64,000 nt of DNA from Malania oleifera. Lineage: Eukaryota; Streptophyta; Magnoliopsida; Santalales; Ximeniaceae. The notes beneath the pieces are model-generated. The model saw only the letters and a program-made list of their open reading frames with translations. It was not told the origin of the DNA and searched no databases. Below are positions 46,820 to 59,000 of this stretch, piece after piece. A program made the translations under genes and the position numbers. The stretch lies in NCBI RefSeq assembly GCF_029873635.1, contig NC_080417.1:25988182-26052181 (forward strand). The letters are read 5' to 3'. The stretch's first letter is position 1. Each line of letters begins with the position of its first letter.

Positions 46820-48754
46820 TGTAATCCCAAGAGGGGGGGTGAATTGGTATTTTCAAATTTTATCCTGTAGGTCAATCCCCTAACAGCAGTATTACACAAG
46901 TCTATGATCAATCTAGTGCAGATAAAGTAAATCAATATAAATATACAGCGAAAATTAAATTGCACAAATAAATTAACCAAGCATGCACAATAAAGTAGTA
47001 AAGGAAACGACACCAAAAATGTTATTGAGGTTCGGCAAATTGCCTATGTCCCCACCTTGGCCAACAAGCACAAAGATTACCCCTATAAGCTCACTTAACG
47101 GGTGGAGCAGCACTTAAACAACTAGGTCAGTTAGCATAGAGCTTACCTCAACCTTACATACAATCCTTATCAGGCTCGATTACCGCCCCCTTAGGCCACG
47201 CTTAGAATATAACAGTATTTTCACAATACAAATAGTGTACAATGATTATGCTTCTTAATTAAGAAGATATGTACCAAAAGTAATCAATCAACCACACATC
47301 AACAATATAGGTAATGTAAACTTTGTGATGTGATTTTTGTGCAAGCAACACTCAATAAGATATAATCACAAGTATGCTCAAGAGTGTATAAATAAGTTAT
47401 TTCTTTGAAACAAGATATATCAAATCTCAATGCTAGATTAGGATTTCAAAGATGCTAATCAAATATTAAAATCAACTCAAAAATATTTTCCTTAATGAAA
47501 TAGGCACAAGAGTTGTTTGAAAAATTATAGCTTGTAAAATCCTTTGCATAGAAAAAAAAATGATAGCTATAGGAATCTTGCAATGACAATGCAAAGATCA
47601 TCAAGCTACTAGGTTTTTCCTAACACTAGATTTATGAAATAAAATCTGTGGGATAAACCTTGCTTAACTCCCCAAAATAAATCAATCAATCAAACAAGAG
47701 TAATGAGAGTATTAAGCATTCTATACTAAGAAATAGCACAAACAAGAACTCTCACAAAGCTAAGATTGATCAAAGGAATGAAGGTATAAGAGTATTTGGA
47801 TGTATTATAGGCAAAATAGGATTTTGAGTTTGAGAGGATTTTGTACTAATGATTTTCTTAATTTCTTACTAATCCACACAAATGAGGCCCTATATATAGA
47901 AGTTGGGCAAATTATGACCGTTTAGGACATTTAGGGTATTATTTGAATTGTCTAAAAACAATTTAGAAATTTTAACCCTGTTTAAACATTTTAACCTCGA
48001 TAAAAAAATAAGCAACCCAAGAGTTTTTGAGTGGCTAAACCTTGGTTCAGTCTCTTGAATAGACTCAGTTAAAAAAAAAACAACTTTTAAATGTTCGAGT
48101 GCCCGAATCAGGGCTCGGTTGGTTGATCTAAGGCAAAAATCATTATGTCCGCATTTTGGTTGCCTAGACTATACTTTGGTTGATCGAACCGAAGTGTTTG
48201 GTTGCCTTAGGGTAAAATGAACATGAGGTTCGGTTGGTTGAGTTGGCGAGAACGGTTACCTCAGCAGTTCGGTCGCCCATTGACGGTGCGGTCAAAATAT
48301 GTTCGGCGGCTCAAATCCAAGTCAACATGTTGACTTGTCCACGGTTTGGGCGCCTGATGTGCTTGAACACAAAGGGTTCGTTCGCCCAACCTCTCTCATT
48401 TTTTTAATAAGTCCATTTACACTTCAATTTGTTCCCTTAATATTATAAGTGATTATGGAGACTATTTTGTGCACTTGTGTAGGGACCTAAGGTCTCTCTA
48501 AGGTCTATGAGCTTACAATTAGCCTATATGCATGATATGCAGAGATATATTATAGACCTTTTTCCATAATTACTATTACAGAACCAAATTGAATAATAAT
48601 GAATTACAACATAAAATGATCTTTAGGGTCTTCATGCTCTACTTCATGTGTCATCAAAGTGTCTACAAATATAAACCTGCACATAAACTAGATAGCTATC
48701 AAATACTTGAGTATTTGTCATTATCAATATCAAGTGTGACCTATGAGGTCAACA
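46820..48754 (-). repeat. 3' LTR of element A (SIRE-like copia, ~1935 bp)
   Basis: On the minus strand it starts TGTTGACCTCATAGGTC at 48754 and ends ...CACCCCCCCTCTTGGGATTACA at 46820. It has a TATA box (CTATATATAGGG, 47889-47900) and the ACATAGGCAATTTGCCGAACCTC block near 47040. A polypurine tract abuts its start, so it is a 3' LTR. The left terminus is placed by comparison with the solo LTR at 43920. Confidence 0.75.
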
Positions 48755-48770
48755 TTCTCCTCCTTTTAGA
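48755..48770 (-). other. Polypurine tract of element A
   Basis: The minus strand reads TCTAAAAGGAGGAGAA immediately before the LTR start. Confidence 0.7.
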
Positions 48771-49289
48771 TGATATTAAATACACCATGCAAAAAGTGGG
48801 TATAACCTTAAAATGCTGCCCCTAACAATATGCATAATGCAAAAAAATATTTCAATGCAGATAATTTGTCAAGTATACTAATTACTACTACTACTACCCA
48901 ATTTTTGTGTCTCATCTCTATCTCCCCCTTTTGGCAACAGCAAAAAGAGCTATAAAATAAATTGCCATAGGCATTGGGTATGATGCCTTAATATACAAGA
49001 TAAGTTAGGGAAATTTTTTTAAAAATTTGGCAGCATGCCTTTTGAAAATAGGACATTTTTTCAAAAATACCTTTATAAAATTGACTTGTTTTGAGTTTTA
49101 AGATTAACAGTTTATCCACAACTACTTTACTCAAACAGTTCTAGTATGATCAAGATATAAAACATAAATACAATCATCATTATGCAATAGATGTAAGAAT
49201 TATGCATTGCAAAACACAAATAAATTCATAAAGTCTAAACCAATGAAAGATACCAATAGTTATATCAATTGTTAGACTTAGGATTTGTT
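48771..49289 (-). other. 3' non-coding region of element A
   Basis: AT-rich. CTCCCCCTTTTGGCAA near 48923 is a second purine-tract-like word on the minus strand. I see no coding signal. Confidence 0.5.
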
Positions 49290-49510
49290 AGAAAGCTCCC
49301 CTAAGTTGACGCACTCCATCAAATATTTAGGAAGCATCTTTACTATGCATGAGACCTAGTTCACGTCTAATTTGTATGAACCTATCTTCTATAAGTGGTT
49401 TAGTGAAAATGTTAGCCCATTATTCATTTGTACACACAAACTCAAGTGTCACATCACCTTTCTGCACATAATCATGAAGGAAATGATGTCTAATCTCAAT
49501 GATTTGCCTA
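49290..49510 (-). pseudogene. Element A copia RNase H C-terminal fragment
   Basis: The minus strand aligns with the end of element B's RNase H (51080-51240), including the regions for HHFLRDHVQK, EFVCTDEQW and the IR...ELGL end. It is broken and only about 70 codons long. It shows that the LTR at 46820-48754 belonged to a separate, older element from B. Confidence 0.65.
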
Positions 49511-49599
49511 AACTTGATGAATATAGTTGGAGTGCAGGTAAACGTATTGCAATATTTTCAAGTTTCTCAATATTATCCAAAAAGTTGGGGCACTAGGAT

Positions 49600-50449
49600 T
49601 TAGAGGTTGATTATATAGGCAATCTTGGCCTTAGGATAAGTTTTGACCGTTGGATCAACTTGATCAAGTGTATAACCTGCATGTTCTCTCGCTAAAGATT
49701 TAATTTTTAAACTTCCCGCAGGTTCAGACGACTGAAGATTAGGGTTCAGACGTCTGATGTTCCTTAAAGCTTTGAAAAATTAAAATAAACACAGGGTCAG
49801 ATGATTGAACTTAAAGTTCAGACTTCTGAAGTCCCTACTTCAGACAACTGAACTGAAGGTTCATACGTCTGAAGGTGTTTTGCCTGTTCTAAGTTTCAAC
49901 AATTAATTCTTCAGACGACTAAACTAATTCTTCAGTCTTTTAAGTAAAACTTCAGTTGTCTGAAGTTGCATCTTTAGACATCTAAGGGTAATCCTCAGTC
50001 GTCTGGGCAGTCCAACTTTAGTTTTTTTTTTATTTCAAAAAAAAAATTCTTTCTTGATTTGCTTTTTCATAAAACATTTTCCGGGGTTTTAAATAGAGTC
50101 TCTAAGTCAATTAATAGCCCCTAAAAGATTTTCATGAGATGCATGAGTCCTAAGGTTAGTCTAGGGTATATTTTGAGTTTCGAATTAAATCTTATGAAAT
50201 ATGTAAATACATCCAGTTCTAAATATCCATTCCCATGACAATCTTGAACTTCCGCTTGCATCTTCATTCTTTTACTCTTTTATTTCCATGGATTGTGCCA
50301 AGTTGTATATCCTTTAATCCTCATGGCTTCCATGACTTTCTAACCTTTCGTGCATGCTAAATACTGTTCCAGTTCACAATCTCAATGCACAGATCAAATA
50401 CCAAGTAATTTGTCATTATCAAAACAAGATTGGACTCATAGAGTCAACA
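49600..50449 (-). repeat. Partial 3' LTR of element B (U3 only)
   Basis: On the minus strand it starts TGTTGACTCTATGAGTCC at 50449 next to a polypurine tract, has a palindrome array at 49725-50010, and stops near a TATA-like TATATAA at about 49610-49619. R and U5 (the CCCCCCC block and the GCCGAACC block) are missing, so the LTR is truncated at its promoter. The left boundary is approximate. Confidence 0.65.
49725..50010. repeat. Palindrome array (TTCAGACGTCTGAA)
   Basis: About ten variants such as TTCAGACGACTGAA, TTCAGACGTCTGA and CAGTTGTCTGAAG occur. The core is GACGTC, the reverse arrangement of GTCGAC in the other arrays. They lie just upstream of the LTR's TATA on the minus strand. Confidence 0.8.
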
Positions 50450-50468
50450 ATCTCCCCCTTTTTTATGA
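50450..50468 (-). other. Polypurine tract of element B
   Basis: The minus strand reads ATAAAAAAGGGGGAGAT just before TGTTGACTC. Confidence 0.75.
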
Positions 50469-51070
50469 TAACAAATATACGAGCAAAAATATAAAATGAA
50501 TATAAAATGCGTTACGCCTGACAAGGCTCCCCCTTAAATAATGCACAATCAAATATTCAGTAATATGAAATATGCTCATACACAATTAGTTTTGCACGTA
50601 TAACTCATGTACTTATGTACTTTTGCCAACTATTTTTACTATTACCTTATATTCTTTTCCCTCATTTGACATCAATAAAAAGGTATATAACAAAAATGTT
50701 TGTACATAATTAAATCTCAATTTTTTTTAAAATATGCAACCTTCAGATTTCAAAAATTATATTGTGAAATATGTCTCCCTGTGTTAATTCAATTTACTTT
50801 TTTCCCTTGCTAATGCAAAAAGTTGTGTTTTTGAATTAAATTGCAATGTGAACATGCACAGTGTGTCAAATTTCAAAGACATGGATAAGCAAAAAAATAG
50901 TCACTAAAGTTCAAAGGTTATATGAGGATTAACATATGTCAGTTAACATGTACTCATCATGATATGAGTTTAATACCAAATGGGAACAAATGAGCTGAAT
51001 TTGAAATTTTTAACCAATTGTGAATATTAAGTGATGTTGCTCCCCCTGACTTATCTCATATAATATAATT
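50469..51070 (-). other. 3' non-coding region of element B
   Basis: AT-rich and no ORF. Unlike element C, there is no third ORF between RNase H and the LTR: about 600 bp here against ~1.8 kb in C. Confidence 0.55.
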
Positions 51071-52867
51071 TTAGGCAACTTTTCGACTATGCATCAGGCC
51101 TAATTCATGTCTAATTTGGATAAACCTATCTTCCACAAGTGGTTTCATGAATATGTCTACCCATTGTTCATCTGTGCATACAAACTCAAGTGTCGTATCT
51201 CTCTTTTGCACATGATCACGAAGAAAATGATGTCTAATTTCTATATGTTTAGTTCGTGAATGTAATATAGGATTCTTTGAGATGTTTATTGTACTTGTAT
51301 TGTTGCACCTTATAGGAACTATATCATAGCTTAATCCAAAATCCATAAGTTGTTGCTTCATGTATAACGTTTGAGCACAATTTCCAGTCGCTACATATTT
51401 AGCCTCAACTGTAGAAGGAGTAACTGAATTTTACTTCTTGGAAAACCAAGAGACTAAAGAATGTCGTAAGAAATGACATGTGCCACTTGTGCTCTTCCTA
51501 TCCACGTTGTTACCAGCAAAATCAGTATTTGAATAGCTAATAATCTCAAATGATGTATACTTAGGATATCATAATCCAAGTTTCACGATTCTTATTAGGT
51601 ATCTAAGTATTCGTTTGACAGCTAACAAATGTGACTCTTTTGGCGCAACCTGAAATCTTGTGCACAAACACACACTAAACATTATGTCATGTTTGGTGGC
51701 AGTTAGATATAGTAAACTACCAATCATTCCATAATAGAACTTGACATCTACTTGTATACCCATTTTATCTTTGTCTAATTTCAAAGAAGAGCTCATAAGT
51801 ATTCTTAGTATTTTTCCACCTTCCATATTAAACTTTTTGAGCAGATCTCTAATGTACTTCGATTGATTTATAAAAAAATCCATGTTTCACTTGTTTGATC
51901 TAAAGTCCTAGGAAGAAATTTAGTTCACCCATCATATTCATCTCAAATTCATTTTGCGTAGTGCTTGCAAACTCATTGCACAAGTCTTTATTTGTTGCTC
52001 CACATATGATATCATCTACGTATACTTGAACTAGGAGCATGTCATCTTTATTAGACTTTATGAAAAAAGTTGTGTCTATCCTCCCTCTGATAAAGCCATT
52101 ATCCAGTAGAAAACTGCTTAACCTTTCATACCAAGCTCTAGGAGCTTGCTTTAAACTGTACAAGGTTTTAGTTAGTTTATAAACGTGATTTGGATTCTTA
52201 TGGTTTTCAAAACCTAGGGGTTGTTCTACATAAACTTCTTCACTTATGTAGCCATTTAAAAATATGCTATTAACATCCATTTGATACAACTTGAAATCCT
52301 TAAAACATAGGTTAAAAGCATTCGAATGACTTCCATTCTAGCTACAGGTATAAAGGTTTCTTCAAAATCTATTCCTTCTTCCTGGTTATATCCCTGAGCT
52401 ACTAGTCTTGCCTTATTTCTAACAACTATCCCATGTTCATCTTTCTTGTTCTTATATATCCATTTTGTTCCAATAATTGTCTTATCCTCAAGTCTACGAA
52501 CTAATGTCCATACTTTATTTCTCTCAAACTGGTTTAACTTTTCTTGCATAGACATCACCCAAGATTCATCCTCAATTGCTTCACTCACATTCTTAGGTTC
52601 TTCTTGGGATAGAAAGACAAAATGACTAATCATATTCCTAAGTGAGGGTTGTGTGGCTACTCCACATAATGGTTCACCTATTATTTGATCAATGGGATGA
52701 CTCTTTATGTACTTCCATTCTCTAGGTAGTTTATTATCCTCATTTTCAATTCAATTAGTTTCAGCAGATGGTTCCTTAATTTCATTTATCTTTTCTGATT
52801 CATTTTCAATAAATAGTTTTTCAAATTCCTTATTTATCTCAATTTCATCTTCATCGGTTCTGTTATA
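51071..52867 (-). pseudogene. pol: Element B pol, reverse transcriptase and RNase H part
   Basis: Read on the minus strand, it starts after the insertion point with an acidic linker. Copia RT follows: [20 protein letters not shown] near 52550, [13 protein letters not shown] near 52440, [16 protein letters not shown] near 52400, YSLKQAPRAWYERL near 52140, and catalytic YVDDIICGATN near 52015. Then come LYLTATKHDIMFSVCL and RNase H ending in the HIEIRHHFLRDHVQK and VDIFMKPL signatures near 51100. Its 5' half (integrase, protease, gag) continues at 62675 beyond inserted element C. Stops near 51362-51568 and 51884-51899 inactivate it. Confidence 0.85.
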
Positions 52868-52872
52868 GAAGG
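52868..52872. other. Target-site duplication GAAGG (left)
   Basis: It matches GAAGG at 62675-62679 on the other side of element C. The 5-bp length fits copia integrase. Confidence 0.85.
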
Positions 52873-54284
52873 TGTTAGACTAAGTAGTTAAGGGTCTTTC
52901 ATTCCTACTGTGTTTTGATGACAACAACCCATTAGCAGTTCTTAAGGCTACTTACTTTTCTATCTAAGTCATGTTCAGCTATACAGAACGGCACTAGAGC
53001 CCACAAGTCTCAAATCAGTCAAAGCAACTCGTGCCATGACCAAAAGCACAGCCTCTCAATGCATTCATGGATGCTACACTATATACAAAGTGATCTAAAG
53101 GATGAGTGTGAGAATGAGAAAGAGACTATCTTGTAAATATCTTATTTATAGAAGTAAACTCAAAACTAAGAGCAAGAAATGGGCATATCACACACACACA
53201 ACAAAAATAAGTAAAGTTAATTAAAGGTGTGTAAAGAAACCCCCAAACGGACAAGAACCTTCTTAGAACTCAAAAGAACAATTCTTAAGAAGAAGGAACT
53301 CGTCGACGAACACAGGGCTTCATCGACAAGTGGACCACATACCTTCGTCGACGAACACAGGGTTCTCGTCAACGAAAAGAAACCGAGAGGCATCTGAATT
53401 TAGAACCATAACTTGTCGACGAACACAGGGCATCGTCGATGAATGTTATGAAAAACTTGCCGACGAACACAGGGTTCTCGTCAATGAAAAGATACCGAGA
53501 GATACCTGAATTCAAAACCAGCAACTCATCGACGAACACAGGGCTTCGTCGACGAATTGACTGAAGAGCTCATCAACAAATTTCAGATTTCGTCGACGAA
53601 CGTCGGGCAGCAGCGCTCCTTAAATGCTGCAGAACCCTTGTCTTACATTAATAAATGCCCAATGGCTCTCCAACATTCCTCTGGCCCATTTGGTGTTTAA
53701 ATAGGAGTAATTGCATTTATTCCTCACCAAGAAAGTTAATATTGTATCAAGATCATTTATTGGTGCTTGCATTTCTACGGTTTGCACATACACTCACTTG
53801 CCCTCTTCTTGCTGATCTTAGTTGTGTTTCTACTCTATTGATAAAAGGACATTGAGTGAGAATTCTGTTGTAATATTCAGCTCAAAGGGTGCATTCAAAG
53901 TTGTATTTACTTCTCACCTTCTTCTTGAAAAGAAAGGCTCTTTGTGAGCCATTGTTGGGTGTCTCTAAGTGAGCACCTTGTTGAAGCTCTTTATGAGCTA
54001 CCGTCTATTGGCTTCTCCACTCGAAGGAGGATTTTAGTGGATTTTGGGAATCTTTGAGTTGGTCTCAAGGCGTGGACGTAGGCGGGGTGCCGAACCACAT
54101 AAATATCTTTGTGTTAAGCTTTTCTTCTCTCATATCTCTTTTATACTATTATTGTGATTTCCTGCATCTTTACACTGCGATTTTATGCACTTGCTCTTGG
54201 TAAGATTTCTGTGTTTGTAGAAAGTTAGCACATCCGCGAAGAAAGTCTATTCACCCCCCCTCTAGACGCTTAACCGGGCCAACA
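52873..54284 (+). repeat. 5' LTR of element C
   Basis: TGTTAGACTAAG...GGGCCAACA. It has a palindrome array at 53290-53605, a weak TATA-like TTTAAATAG at about 53694, the GCGTGGACGTAGGC and GCCGAACCACAT blocks near 54070, and TCACCCCCCCTCTAGACG near its end. The ORF at 53655-53855 lies in the LTR and repeats at 62045; it is not a gene. Confidence 0.92.
53290..53605. repeat. Palindrome array (TCGTCGACGAACACAGGG)
   Basis: About ten to twelve units alternate between CGTCGACGAACACAGGG and plain TCGTCGACGA, in 315 bp just upstream of the putative TATA. The matching array in the 3' LTR (61695-61985) has more CG-to-TG/CA changes and a ~20-bp deletion. Confidence 0.85.
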
Positions 54285-54286
54285 AG

Positions 54287-54298
54287 TGGTATCAAAGC
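54287..54298 (+). other. Primer-binding site of element C
   Basis: TGGTATCAAAGC, two bases after the LTR end, is a one-base variant of the methionine-tRNA site TGGTATCAGAGC. Confidence 0.85.
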
Positions 54299-54343
54299 GC
54301 TAGTTGATGAAATTCGGAGTAACATCCAGGCGAAAAGATCAAC

Positions 54344-56044
54344 ATGGCAGATATGTTTGCCCAAGGTCAATTCGTGGACCGCCCTCCCTAGTTTTGTGGA
54401 ACTAACTACCTAGCATGGAAGGATCGAATGTCTATCTTCATCCAGGCCTATGACTACCGTATGTGGAATGTCATCACTAAATGAGACTACACCTTCAAAA
54501 ATGAAGACGGTGATGACATACCCATTGGAAAACTTCCCGGGGCAGATGCAAGGCTGGCATAGCTCAACTTTAAGACCAAGAACTTCCTATATTGCGCTGT
54601 AAGTGATGAAGAGTACAACCGGATATGCGGTTGCAACACGACCAAGGAAATGTGGGAAAAACTTCAGGTAACATATGAAGGCACTACCCAGGTAAAAAGA
54701 TCAAAAATTAATATGCTTGTAAAAGAATATGAAATGTTCAAAATAGAAGAAGGAGAAACAATTACAGCTATGTTCACACGGTTCACACACATCACTAATG
54801 GACTAAAAGCTCTCGGTTGAGAGTACTCTATGGAAGATAAAGTGTAGAAAGTGCTTCGTTCACTATCGACATCTTGGCACGTAAAGTCCATAGTAATTGA
54901 GGAAGCAAAGGACCTCTCAAAGGTCACACTTGACGAACTAATTGGGTCTCTCATGACCTATGAGATCAAGCGGAAAAATGCTACTGCTGAAGCTAAAGTA
55001 CCCAAGAAGGCTATCGGAATTGCTCTGAAAGCCGAGAAGCAAAAAGAGATCATAGAAGAGGAGGAGAATGATGATGACGATGAAGTTGCCCTACTTACGA
55101 GAAGATTCAGAAATTTTTTGATGAACAAACGAAATGACAAACAAAAGGAGAAAGGAGAATCGAGCATCAGATGCTACAGCTGCAAAAAGATCGGGCACCG
55201 TATGACCAATTGCCCTCTCTTCAAAAACAAAAGCAACAATCAACAAGGAGACAAGAAGAGGTTCAAAGCAATGAACACAACTAAATGGGATAAATTGGAT
55301 GGAATCTCAACCGACGAAGAAGTCGAAGAAGAAGTCGCTCATTTCTGCCTTATGGCAAACGAACAAAGTAAGGTAAGTTCTGATGACGAATATCTCCCTT
55401 CATATGAAGAATTAGAGGAAAATTGTAGAAAAATTTATGTTGAACTAAAAGCATTTAAAAAGAAACTCAAACTTTTAGAAGAAAATTATTCAAAATACAA
55501 ACAAAAACAGATTTGCTCGTGTGACACCTTGAAAGCTGAAAATGCATCTTTTCGTCTTGAAAAAGAAAAGCTTTCTAAAGAATACTCAAACTACAAAGAG
55601 TCCTCTCAAAAAGAAATTGAAAGCTTGAAAAGTCAATTAATTGAATTTCTTCAAGAAAACTCTTCATTGAAAAAGAAGGTGGAAGATCAAAGCAATACTA
55701 TATATAAATTTACAAATAGTAAGAAAAATTTTGATAAATTACTTGGAGCTCAAAAATTTGGAATTTTCAAAGAACGTTTAGGATACGGCCTATTATCTTC
55801 AGAATCGATGGGATTTGCAAACCTCTATGCTAAAAGGAGCTCTGCATCAAAGAAAAGTCATGCATCTAAACTAAACCCCTCACACACTAATAAAGTCTAC
55901 CTATATTGTGAGAGAAAAGGTCATGTGCGATTTACTTGCCCCTTCAAGGGAAATAGAGGAAAAAATTTGAACTACAAATGGGTGATTAAGAACACTAACC
56001 CAATAGGACCCAAGAAAATGTGGGTACCAAAACAAATCACTTGA
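54344..56044 (+). pseudogene. gag: Element C gag with coiled coil, broken
   Basis: The ATG at 54344 opens MADMFAQGQFVDRPP, then FCGTNYLAWKDRMSIFIQAY, the usual SIRE-type gag start. A gag core follows (TKEMWEKLQVTYEGT near 54640), then a zinc knuckle CYSCKKIGHRMTNC near 55170-55215, an acidic stretch, a long heptad-rich coiled coil (about 55400-55700), and a second, decayed knuckle (CERKGHVRFTC) near 55905. The C-terminus reads KMWVPKQIT before TGA at 56042. In-frame stops occur near 54388, 54482, 54559, 54819 and 54845. Gag and protease share one frame, separated only by the TGA. Confidence 0.87.
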
Positions 56045-59000
56045 TGTTGTATGCAGGCATGTTTGAAGAGCAACTCCGTAAAGAACAAATGGTTTCTCGA
56101 CAGTGGATGCTCAAGGCACATGACGGGAGATGCAAGCAAATTCCTCTCCCTCACCTACAAAAAGGAAGGGCTAGTCACGTTTGGAGATAACGCCAAAGGG
56201 AGAATCATCGGTAAAGGTAAAATAGGTAATTCATCCTTGGCTATTGAAAATGTTGCTCTTATAGATACTCTCAAACATAATTTGTTAAGCGTTAGTCAAC
56301 TATGTGATAAAGGATTAAACATTACTTTCCAATCCACAAAATGCTTAATAAATGATTCAAATGGAAATATCATCCTTATAGGAAAACATGAATCCAAAGT
56401 ATATACAATTGAGTTTGATGATATGACAAATTGTAACATTAAGTGTTTAGCTGTTACAAATGAAAATTGTTGGCTATAGCATAGGAGACTAGGTTATGTA
56501 AGCATGAATCTTCTTCATAAACTTTCATCCAAAGAACTTGTAAACGGCCTACCAAAAGACAATTATGTGAAAGACAAAATATGTGACGCATGTCAATATG
56601 GAAAACAAGTTAAGACCTCTTTCAAAACTAAGAAAGTAATTTCTACCTCAAGACCCTTAGAGTTAATCCATCTTGATCTTTTTGGACCTAATGACGTAGC
56701 TAGCATTAGCGGAAAGTTGTATGTATTTGTTATAGTTGATGACTTCTCTAGATTTACATGGGTAATTTTTCTCACTAACAAAAGTGATACCTGTAATGCA
56801 TTTATTCATTTTTGTGGAAAAATCCAAAATGAAAAGGGAATGTCAATTATACACATTAGGAGTGATAGAGGAAGAGAGTTTAGAAATAAAGAACTTGAAG
56901 ATTTTTGCAATGAAAATGGATATTCACACAACTTCTCTGCACCAAAAACTCCACAACAAAATGGAGTAGTTGAAAGAAAAAATCGAACACTCCAAGAAAT
57001 GACTAGAACAATGCTCAACGAACATAACTTACCAAAATACTGCTGGGTAGAGGCCGTTAGCACAGCATGCTATGTTAGTAACTGAGTCATCATTAGATCC
57101 AAGATAGGAAAAACCCCATATGAAATATGGAAGGGTAGAAAACCTAACATCTCACATTTTATGGTTTTTGGATGTAAGTGTTTTATATTAAACGATAGGG
57201 ATCATTTAGTTAAGTTTGATTCAAAGTCCGATGAGGGAATTTTCATAGGATATGCTATGAATAGCAAGGCATATAAGGTATTTAACAAAAGAATTCAAAC
57301 TGTTCAAGAATCAACCCATGTTGTATTTGATGAAACAAATCCTCACGCATCCAAAACACCTGTTGAGATAGATGAAAAGAACCAAGTCACTACCTTTAGA
57401 ATTGAAAGAGAATTAGAACAACTCAAGTTAAATAATGATCAAGACACTAATTGTCAAGATACTAATATTGATCATCTAGGATCTTCTCCTCAAGAGTCTA
57501 ATCAACCAGAAGAAAAAGAAAATCATGAACTACCTAAAGCTTGGAAGTTTATAAAAAATCATCCAACAGATCTTATCATAGGTAGTTCATCTCAAGGAGT
57601 CAGCACCCGATCTCACCTTAGAAGTGGATGTAATCACATTGCTTTCGTATCTCATCTAGAACCTAAAAACTTTGAAGAAGCTGAAAATGATGAAAATTGG
57701 ATAAATGCCATGCAAGAAGAATTAGATCAATTTGAAAGAAACAAAGTATGACACTTAGTTCCTAAGCCCAAAAATACTACAATAATTGGCACTAAATGGG
57801 TATTTAGGAATAAGAAAGATGAAAATGGAAACACTGTTAGAAATAAAGTTAGACTAGTAGTCCAAGGATATAACCAACAAGAGGGTATTGACTATTATGA
57901 AACTTATGCCCCTATAGCTAGACTAGAAGCCATTAGGATGCTCCTTGCTTTTGCTTGTTACAAAAACTTCAAATTATTTCAAATGGATGTTAAAAGTGCC
58001 TTTTTAAATGGATACATAAATGAAGAAGTATTTGTCAAGCAACCTGTTGAATTTGAGAGCCACACTCATCTCGATTACGTATACAAACTCTCAAAAGCCC
58101 TTTATGGACTAAAGCAAGCACTAAGAGCTTGGTATGAGCGCATAGGAAAATTTCTTTTAGAAAATGGGTTCACAAGAGGAAAATTCGATACCACTCTCTT
58201 CTTAAAACATAAAGAAAATGATATGCTTGTTATACAAATTTATGTGGATGACATCATTTTAGGTGCCACAAATGAAACCTTGTGTCAAGATTTTTGCTCA
58301 AACTATGCAAGAAACATTTGAGATGAGTATGATGGGTGAGCTAACCTTTTTCTTAGGATTACAAATTAAACAAATGAAACATGGAATCTTCATAAATCAG
58401 GCCAAATACGTTAGGGACATGTTAAAGAAATTCAATCTTGAAATGGGTAAATCTAAAGTAACTCCCATGAGCATCACAACAAAGCTTGACGCTGATGAAA
58501 AAGGGAAAAACATTGACCAAAAACTCTACCGTGGAATGATCAGTAGTTTATTGTATCTTACTTCCAGCAGGCCTGATATACTGTTTAGTGTTTGTCTATG
58601 TGCTAGATTTCAAGCTTGTCCCAAAGAATCTCATCTTCAGGCAGTCAAAAGAATCTTTAGATACCTAGCAGGCACTCATGACTTAGGACTCTTCTATCCT
58701 AAAAATGCTCCCTTTGACCTCACATGCTATTCTGATGCTAACTACGGCGGTTGTAAAACCAATAGAAAAAGCACTAGTGGAACATGTCATTTCCTTGGAC
58801 ACTCTCTTGTATCCTAGTTTTGCAAAAAACAAACCTCCATAGCTTTTTCCACCACCGAGGCTGAGTATATCGTAGCTGGCAGTTGTTGTGCTCAAGCACT
58901 ATACATGAAACAACAACTTGAGGACTTCTGAATCCTAGTTAAAGGCACTCCAATTCATTGTGACAATACTAGTACCATCAACATCTCAAAGAATCCGTGC

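Noticed and set aside
53290-53605. CRISPR-like array of short palindromic repeats
   Set aside because: Spacing is irregular, there are no unique equal-length spacers and no cas genes, and the same array occurs in both LTRs of a plant retrotransposon.
53655-53855. ORF of 66 codons, repeated at 62045-62245
   Set aside because: Its duplication is explained by the two LTRs, and it holds no known domain.
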